Assembly: GCA_017992055.1 (NCBI GenBank)
Contig: JAGOPK010000002.1
Span: 248,001-312,000 of the forward strand
Direction: 5' to 3'
Length of the DNA: 64,000 bases
DNA from: Burkholderiaceae bacterium
GTDB taxonomy: Bacteria; Pseudomonadota; Gammaproteobacteria; Burkholderiales; Burkholderiaceae_C
This document shows, piece by piece, positions 59,940 through 64,000 of the stretch (within the stretch, counting starts at the first letter, position 1; each line of letters opens with the position of its first letter). The notes under the pieces are model-generated. The model searched no databases. It was not told the DNA's origin and was given only the letters and a program-made list of their open reading frames with translations. The translations under genes were made by a program, and so were the position numbers.

Positions 59940-61414
59940 GGTGCGGATCCTGTGGCCGCTGCGGCCGGTGATGCGGAAGAGGACGACGGCGGCTCGGCCC
60001 CGGCGGCAATGGCCTTGGCCAGCGCCACCCAGGCGGCCAGGGCCTCGCCGCGGGCGGCGGCCAGGCTGTCTTCGGCCGACAGCCGGCTGCGCTCGGTCTC
60101 GAGCACGCTGGCAAAGTCGATCAGGCCGCCGCGCCAGCGGGCCTGGGCCAGCGTGGCGGCGCGGCCAGCGGCCTGGGCGGCCTCGGCCAGCAGGGCCGTC
60201 TGGCGCTGGCGCCCGGCCAGCGTGGCCAGCGCCGTCTCGACCTCGGACAGCGCCGTCAGCACCGCCTGGGCATAGGCCTCGGCATAGCGGTCCTGCACCG
60301 CCTGCTGGATGTCCAGCGTGGCGCGCAGCCGGCCGGCATCGAACAGCGGCGCGCTCAGGCCCGCCAGCAGCGAGCCCCGCAGCGCATCGCCCAGCGGCGC
60401 CAGGCCGGCCAGGCTCAGCGCCTGCAGGCCGATGCTGCCGCTGAGGTTGAGCCGCGGCAGCAGATTGGCCCGCGCCTGCTCGCTGCGGCCGGACTCGGCC
60501 AGCCACTGCAGCGCCGCCTGGCGCACGTCGGGGCGCTGGCGCAGCAGCTCGGCCGGCAGCGGCAGCAGGCTTTGCGGCGGCAACGCGGCCAGGCTGGGCA
60601 GGTCGTCGCCGGGCTCCACCCGGCTCGCCAGCTCGTCCAGCAGCGCCGCGGGGGGCAGGCCCAGCAGCAGTTCCAGCTGCTGGCGCGCCAGCTCGGCGTT
60701 CAGGAGCAGCAATTGCTGCTGGGCGCGGGTGCTGTCCAGGCTGGCCTGGGCCTGGTCACGCTCCTGCACGCTGGCCAGCCCGGCCTGCACCCGCCAGCCG
60801 CTCAGCTGCAGCGTCTGCGCCTGGCTGTCGGCACTGCGCCCGGCCACCGCGGCGCGGCGCTGCAGGCTGCGCAGCGCCAGGTACTGGCGCACCACCTCGG
60901 CCCGCAGCGTGACGCGGGCATAGGCCAGGGCCTCGGCCGCGGCCTGGGCATCGGCCCGGGCCGCGGCATCGCCGGCGGCGAGGCGGCCGAACAGGTCGAT
61001 CTCCCAGCTGGCATCCAGACCCAGCGACCACAGCGAGCTGCCGCTGGACGGCGACACGCCGGCCTGGCTGCGGCTGGCCTGGGCCTCGGCCGACACCGAC
61101 GGCCCGCGGTTGGCCGCCGCCAGCTTCTCGCGCGAGCGGGCCTCGCGCAGCCGCAGTGCCGCAGTGCGCAGATCGGGGGCACCGTCGTCGGCGCGCTGCA
61201 CCAGGCGGTCCAGCGTGGCATCGCCGAGCACCGTCCACCAGCGTGGCCCCAGGGCTGCTGCCGGCGCCTGGCTGGCCGGCGGCAGGGACTGCCACTGCTC
61301 CGGCAGACCGGCCGGCGCCAGCACCGCCTGACCCGGGGGCGGCGCGGTGGCGCAGCCGGCCAGGCACGCGGCCGCCAGACACAGGCCGGGGGTTTTCCAG
61401 AACAAGACTGCCAT
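59936..61414 (-). CDS. Outer-membrane factor lipoprotein, NodT/TolC family
   Basis: A 492-residue efflux outer-membrane protein. Lipoprotein signal KTPGLCLAAACLAGC has Cys at 21. Two OEP repeats show SWEIDLFGRLAAGDAAARADA and the second RPDVRQAALQWLAESGRSEQARANLLPRLNLSGSIG, with the typical NodT helical pattern (DAGRLRATLDIQQAV). It completes the tripartite exporter and is the first gene of the four-gene operon. Confidence 0.92.
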   Translation of the reverse strand: MAVLFWKTPGLCLAAACLAGCATAPPPGQAVLAPAGLPEQWQSLPPASQAPAAALGPRWWTVLGDATLDRLVQRADDGAPDLRTAALRLREARSREKLAAANRGPSVSAEAQASRSQAGVSPSSGSSLWSLGLDASWEIDLFGRLAAGDAAARADAQAAAEALAYARVTLRAEVVRQYLALRSLQRRAAVAGRSADSQAQTLQLSGWRVQAGLASVQERDQAQASLDSTRAQQQLLLLNAELARQQLELLLGLPPAALLDELASRVEPGDDLPSLAALPPQSLLPLPAELLRQRPDVRQAALQWLAESGRSEQARANLLPRLNLSGSIGLQALSLAGLAPLGDALRGSLLAGLSAPLFDAGRLRATLDIQQAVQDRYAEAYAQAVLTALSEVETALATLAGRQRQTALLAEAAQAAGRAATLAQARWRGGLIDFASVLETERSRLSAEDSLAAARGEALAAWVALAKAIAAGAEPPSSSSASPAAAATGSAP

Positions 61415-61513
61415 GGCCGCACGTTAACGCGGTGGCGTGAAGCAGTGTTGCCGCAGCACAGGCCCGGGTGAACGCGGGCGGCCGAATGCAGAAAGACAAA
61501 GCCAGAAAGACGA

Positions 61514-61541
61514 AAGGCCTGGCGATTTCTCGCCAGGCCTT
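61514..61541 (-). terminator. Intrinsic terminator of the tRNA-Lys operon
   Basis: AAGGCCTGGCGA and TCGCCAGGCCTT form a perfect 12-bp stem around a 4-base loop. On the minus strand a T-rich tail (TTTCGTCTTTCTGG) follows. It begins 10 bases after the tRNA-Lys(CUU) 3' end. The stem could also act on plus-strand transcripts. Confidence 0.85.
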
Positions 61542-61551
61542 CGATCTGTTT

Positions 61552-61627
61552 TGGTGGGCCCTGAGTGACTCGAACACTCGACCAACGGATTAAGAGTCCG
61601 CTGCTCTACCAACTGAGCTAAGAGCCC
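61552..61627 (-). tRNA. tRNA-Lys (anticodon CUU)
   Basis: A 76-base cloverleaf read on the minus strand. It starts GGGCTCTTAGCTCAG, has the anticodon loop CTCTTAA (CTT), a TTCGAGTC T-arm and an encoded CCA end. The acceptor pairs GGGCTCT with AGGGCCC (one G-U). It decodes AAG. Confidence 0.95.
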
Positions 61628-61682
61628 GAAAACTATTGCCGGAGTTTTGATCCGACGCCTGCTCGGCTTGGTGACCGGCAGG

Positions 61683-61758
61683 TGGTGGGTCGTGCAGGAC
61701 TTGAACCTGCGACCAACGGATTAAAAGTCCGCTGCTCTACCGACTGAGCTAACGACCC
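61683..61758 (-). tRNA. tRNA-Lys (anticodon UUU)
   Basis: A 76-base cloverleaf on the minus strand. It starts GGGTCGTTAGCTCAG, has the anticodon loop CTTTTAA (TTT), a GTTCAAGTC T-arm and encoded CCA; the acceptor pairs GGGTCGT with ACGACCC perfectly. Its first 48 bases differ little from the neighbouring tRNA-Lys(CUU), suggesting duplication. It decodes AAA and AAG. Confidence 0.96.
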
Positions 61759-61775
61759 CTCCGGCAGAGCCTCGC

Positions 61776-61805
61776 ATTCTAGTACATGTTTTTTGGATCT
61801 GTCCA
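61776..61805 (-). promoter_or_regulatory. Sigma-70 promoter of the tRNA-Lys operon
   Basis: On the minus strand TGGACA (61805-61800), an 18-base A-rich spacer and TAGAAT (61781-61776) resemble the -35 and -10 consensus. Spacing places transcription about 10 bases before tRNA-Lys(UUU). The discriminator is GC-rich, as is usual for stringently controlled tRNA promoters. Confidence 0.7.
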
Positions 61806-61820
61806 GCGTGTGCGAAAAAT

Positions 61821-62651
61821 TTATGACGCCGCCGCGCCCGCGCTGCGCAGACGCTCGATCACGCAGTTGGCCGCCACCAGGCCGAAGGTGGCGGTGACGG
61901 TGACGGTCGAGCCATAGCCATGGCAGTTGAGGCTGCTGTCCCGGTCGGCGCCGCAGGCCGCGTCGATCGGCGCGGCCACGCTCTCGCGCGAGAACACGCA
62001 GTCCAGGCCGAACCGTGCCAAGCCCTTGCCCCGGGCCTGGGGCGGCGGCCCGGCCTTGCGCAGCCGCTGGCGCAGTGTGGCCAGCAGCGGGTCGTGGGTG
62101 ACCTCGGCCAGGTCGGCCACCTCCACCGCCTGCGGCCTGACCTTGCCGCCGGCCGCGCCGCAGACCACCAGCGTCACACCGGTCTCGCGCGCCCAGCGGG
62201 CGATGGCCAGCTTGGCCTGGCCCTGGTCGCAGGCGTCGATGACCGCGTCCACCGGACCCACCAGCAGGGCCGGCCAGTTGTCCGCGCCGGCAAAGTCCTC
62301 GATGGTCTGCACCTGGCAACCCGGGTGGATGTCGGCAATGCGCTGCTGCAGTGCCACGGCCTTGGCCTGGCCGACGGTGGCGCCCAGGGCCTGCACCTGG
62401 CGGTTGATGTTGCTCTCGGCCACATGGTCGAGGTCGATCAGCACCAGGCCGGCCACGCCGCAGCGCGCCAGCGCCTCCACCGCCCAGGAGCCGACGCCGC
62501 CCAGGCCGACCACGGCCACGCGGGCCGAGCGCAGGCGCCGGTAGCCGGCCTCGCCGTACAGGCGGCGCAGGCCGCCGAAGCGGCGCTCCAGATCGGCCTC
62601 CTCGTCCGCGGGCACCTGGACATCCGTCCGCAAGGCCGTGGCCAGCGTCAT
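61821..62651 (-). CDS. tcdA: TcdA, tRNA ct6A37 synthase (threonylcarbamoyladenosine dehydratase)
   Basis: A 276-residue E1/ThiF-like enzyme. The nucleotide-binding motif is VAVVGLGGVGSWAVEALARCGV, then LIDLDHVAESNINRQVQAL. The TcdA signature FGLDCVFSRES and GYGSTVTVTATFGLVAANCVIERL follow. It cyclises t6A at position 37 of ANN-decoding tRNAs, which include tRNA-Lys. It lies directly upstream of two tRNA-Lys genes and overlaps the TsuA-like gene by four bases. Confidence 0.92.
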   Translation of the reverse strand: MTLATALRTDVQVPADEEADLERRFGGLRRLYGEAGYRRLRSARVAVVGLGGVGSWAVEALARCGVAGLVLIDLDHVAESNINRQVQALGATVGQAKAVALQQRIADIHPGCQVQTIEDFAGADNWPALLVGPVDAVIDACDQGQAKLAIARWARETGVTLVVCGAAGGKVRPQAVEVADLAEVTHDPLLATLRQRLRKAGPPPQARGKGLARFGLDCVFSRESVAAPIDAACGADRDSSLNCHGYGSTVTVTATFGLVAANCVIERLRSAGAAAS

Positions 62652-63769
62652 GCCTGGCGCTCCAGCCGCCACATCTGCCAGCGCAGCGCCAGCCAGGCGC
62701 CGGCGACGATGGCGGCCACGGCAATGAAGCTGCCCAGCGACAGCGTCGACAGGCCGCTGAGCCCCTGGCCGATGGTGCAGCCCAGCGCCGTGACGCCGCC
62801 CACGCCCATCAGCAGCGCGCCCACCAGGTGGTTGGCCGTGTCCTCGACGCCGCGGAAGCCCTCCCAGCGGAAGCTGCGTGTGGCCAGCGCGACGATGGCG
62901 CTGCCCAGCACCACGCCGGGCACGATGGCCATGGCCAGGGTCATGCGCCGGCTGGCATCGCTGGCGAACACCAGGCCTTCCAGCACATAGGCCAGCGGCG
63001 CGACGAAGCTGAACGATTCCATGCGCTGGCTGTTGGTGGCCAGGAACACTTCTTCCAGCGTCTGCGGATGCTCGGCCAGATGGCCGGCCACGCCGCTCAG
63101 CCACCACAGCGCCACCACCAGGCCGCCGATGCCCAGGCCGCCCAGCAGCACGTCGGCCGAGCGGCCCTCGCGCCGTGCCAGCGCCCAGACCATCAGGCCG
63201 CCGCCGATCAGCGCAGCCAGGCCCAGCGCCCGCTGGCCCGGCGTGCCGCCCAGGCCCAGACCGGCCGCGGCCAGGCTGGGCAGGTCCTGCCCGGCCGGCA
63301 GGGCCAGCTGCACCTGGTCCACCGTGGCCACGCGCAGCAGGGCCGTGGCGCCACGCAGCGTGGCCCAGGCCGACAGGCCCAGCACCGCAAACACCACCAG
63401 GGCCTTGAGGTTGCCGCCGCCCAGGCGCACCAGGGTCTTGCTGCCGCAGCCCGAGGCCAGCACCATGCCGACGCCGAACATCAGGCCGCCGACGCTCAGC
63501 GACAGCCAGGGCAGCGAGGCGCCGGCATAGACGCTGTGGCCGGCGCTCACCCAGCCGGCGGCGACCATGGCGTTGAAGCCCAGCATGGCCACGCCCACGG
63601 CCAGCGCCCACATGCGCAGCCGGGCCGTGTCGCCCATGTTCACCAGGTCGGCCACCGCGCCCATGGTGCAGAAATGCGTGCGCTGGGCCACCGCGCCAAA
63701 CAGCAGGCCCAGCGCAAAAGCGCCCCACAGCAGCTTGTTCAGCAGCAGGGGCAGATCGGCTTCGGTCAT
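62648..63769 (-). CDS. YeeE/YedE (TsuA-like) thiosulfate transporter
   Basis: A 373-residue membrane protein of about ten helices. The conserved Cys motifs of the YeeE/YedE family are AQRTHFCTMGAVADL, VLASGCGSKTLVRLGGGN and GVTALGCTIGQGLSG, which line the thiosulfate path in the solved structure. It imports thiosulfate as a sulfur source. Coupling to tcdA (ATGA overlap) is notable, as TcdA depends on the CsdA-CsdE sulfur relay in E. coli. Confidence 0.88.
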   Translation of the reverse strand: MTEADLPLLLNKLLWGAFALGLLFGAVAQRTHFCTMGAVADLVNMGDTARLRMWALAVGVAMLGFNAMVAAGWVSAGHSVYAGASLPWLSLSVGGLMFGVGMVLASGCGSKTLVRLGGGNLKALVVFAVLGLSAWATLRGATALLRVATVDQVQLALPAGQDLPSLAAAGLGLGGTPGQRALGLAALIGGGLMVWALARREGRSADVLLGGLGIGGLVVALWWLSGVAGHLAEHPQTLEEVFLATNSQRMESFSFVAPLAYVLEGLVFASDASRRMTLAMAIVPGVVLGSAIVALATRSFRWEGFRGVEDTANHLVGALLMGVGGVTALGCTIGQGLSGLSTLSLGSFIAVAAIVAGAWLALRWQMWRLERQA

Positions 63770-63800
63770 GCGCGAAGCAATTGCGGCGGCCGCGGCGGCC

Positions 63801-64000
63801 TCAACCCTTGACCCCGGCCAGGCGTTCCTTGCCGGCGGCGGCGGCCTCGCTGTTGGGATAGGCCTTGGTCAGCTCCTCGATGGTGCGGCGCGCGGCGCGG
63901 GCGTCCTTCATCTCCAGCTGGCAGTTGGCCACCGCCAGCAGGGCCTCGGGCGCCCGCGGATGCTGGGGCGCCGCGCTGACCATGGCGCGGAACGAGGTGA
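63801..64000 (-). CDS. cpoB: CpoB (YbgF), C-terminal end; starts outside the window
   Basis: The last 65 codons of a tetratricopeptide-repeat protein: HPRAPEALLAVANCQLEMKD and RTIEELTKAYPNSEAAAAGKERLAGVKG are the final TPR units of YbgF/CpoB. This is the periplasmic protein coordinating Tol-Pal with PBP1B during division. The 5' part, including the signal peptide and coiled coil, would lie beyond 64000. It ends 31 bases before the TsuA-like start. Confidence 0.75.
   Translation of the reverse strand, partial: TSFRAMVSAAPQHPRAPEALLAVANCQLEMKDARAARRTIEELTKAYPNSEAAAAGKERLAGVKG

Overview
This is a high-GC chromosomal segment (roughly 70% G+C by eye, strong third-position G/C bias) from a motile betaproteobacterium. 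It most resembles the Burkholderiales (Rubrivivax, Ideonella or Aquincola type). Pointers are the split flagellar cluster flgAMN / flgBCDEFGHIJKL, a PEP-CTERM surface protein, Bug-type (TctC) binding proteins, a lexA-type SOS locus and a 2-Cys OhrR/Ohr pair. I see no phage, IS element, CRISPR array, rRNA gene or plasmid marker. No stretch longer than 300 bases lacks a gene; the largest gap (47497-47729, 233 bases) is a divergent promoter region.

Layout. (1) 1-6417: a divergent MurA-family enzyme; ohrR-ohr peroxide defence with an operator palindrome; a PEP-CTERM phytase-like esterase behind a Pho-box-like triple repeat; L-asparaginase; lexA with two tandem SOS boxes and a coupled helix-hairpin-helix gene; an ANTAR response regulator. 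(2) 6508-24243: a giant multi-PAS HisKA_2 kinase, an HDOD protein, then the hook, basal-body and rod genes flgL to flgB on the minus strand. Divergent from them are flgA, flgM and flgN, with a recognisable sigma-28 promoter in front of flgM. (3) 24256-29899: Hsp33, a gamma-carbonic-anhydrase-like protein and a ferritin-like DUF455 protein, then the poorly understood HPr-rel-A module (PqqD-like chaperone, HprK-like kinase, nucleotidyltransferase) preceded by an exported protein of unknown function. (4) 30088-32984: XerD, a Bug receptor and an AEC carrier.

(5) 32995-52415 is the most interesting block. It reads as a nicotinamide/nicotinate catabolic island: a Tat-exported nicotinamidase, a NicAB-like Mo/Fe-S/cytochrome nicotinate dehydrogenase, a branched-chain-type ABC importer with fused LivHM permease, 6-hydroxynicotinate reductase, a UPF0280 protein (ApbE-like superfamily), two PF06684 paralogues, a ferredoxin reductase, a TetR regulator and an enamidase. 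The inferred route is nicotinamide to nicotinate to 6-hydroxynicotinate to 1,4,5,6-tetrahydro-6-oxonicotinate to 2-formylglutarate. This is the reductive ring-opening route known from Eubacterium barkeri and Azorhizobium, here combined with a NicAB-type dehydrogenase. A shared 18-bp operator, ATGTAGY-N4-RCTACAT, lies in the reductase/ferredoxin-reductase divergent promoter and again before the enamidase, which suggests one TetR regulon. A MocR regulator and a small DUF2917-like gene are inserted between.

(6) 52420-64000: DUF3047 protein, alpha/beta hydrolase, Nudix hydrolase, crotonase, ArsC/YffB-like protein, BamE-like lipoprotein, a complete MacAB-TolC-type efflux operon, two tRNA-Lys genes (CUU and UUU anticodons) with promoter and terminator, tcdA (tRNA ct6A synthase), a TsuA-like thiosulfate transporter and the 3' end of cpoB. 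Most gene pairs inside operons overlap by 1-4 bases, so translational coupling is widespread.
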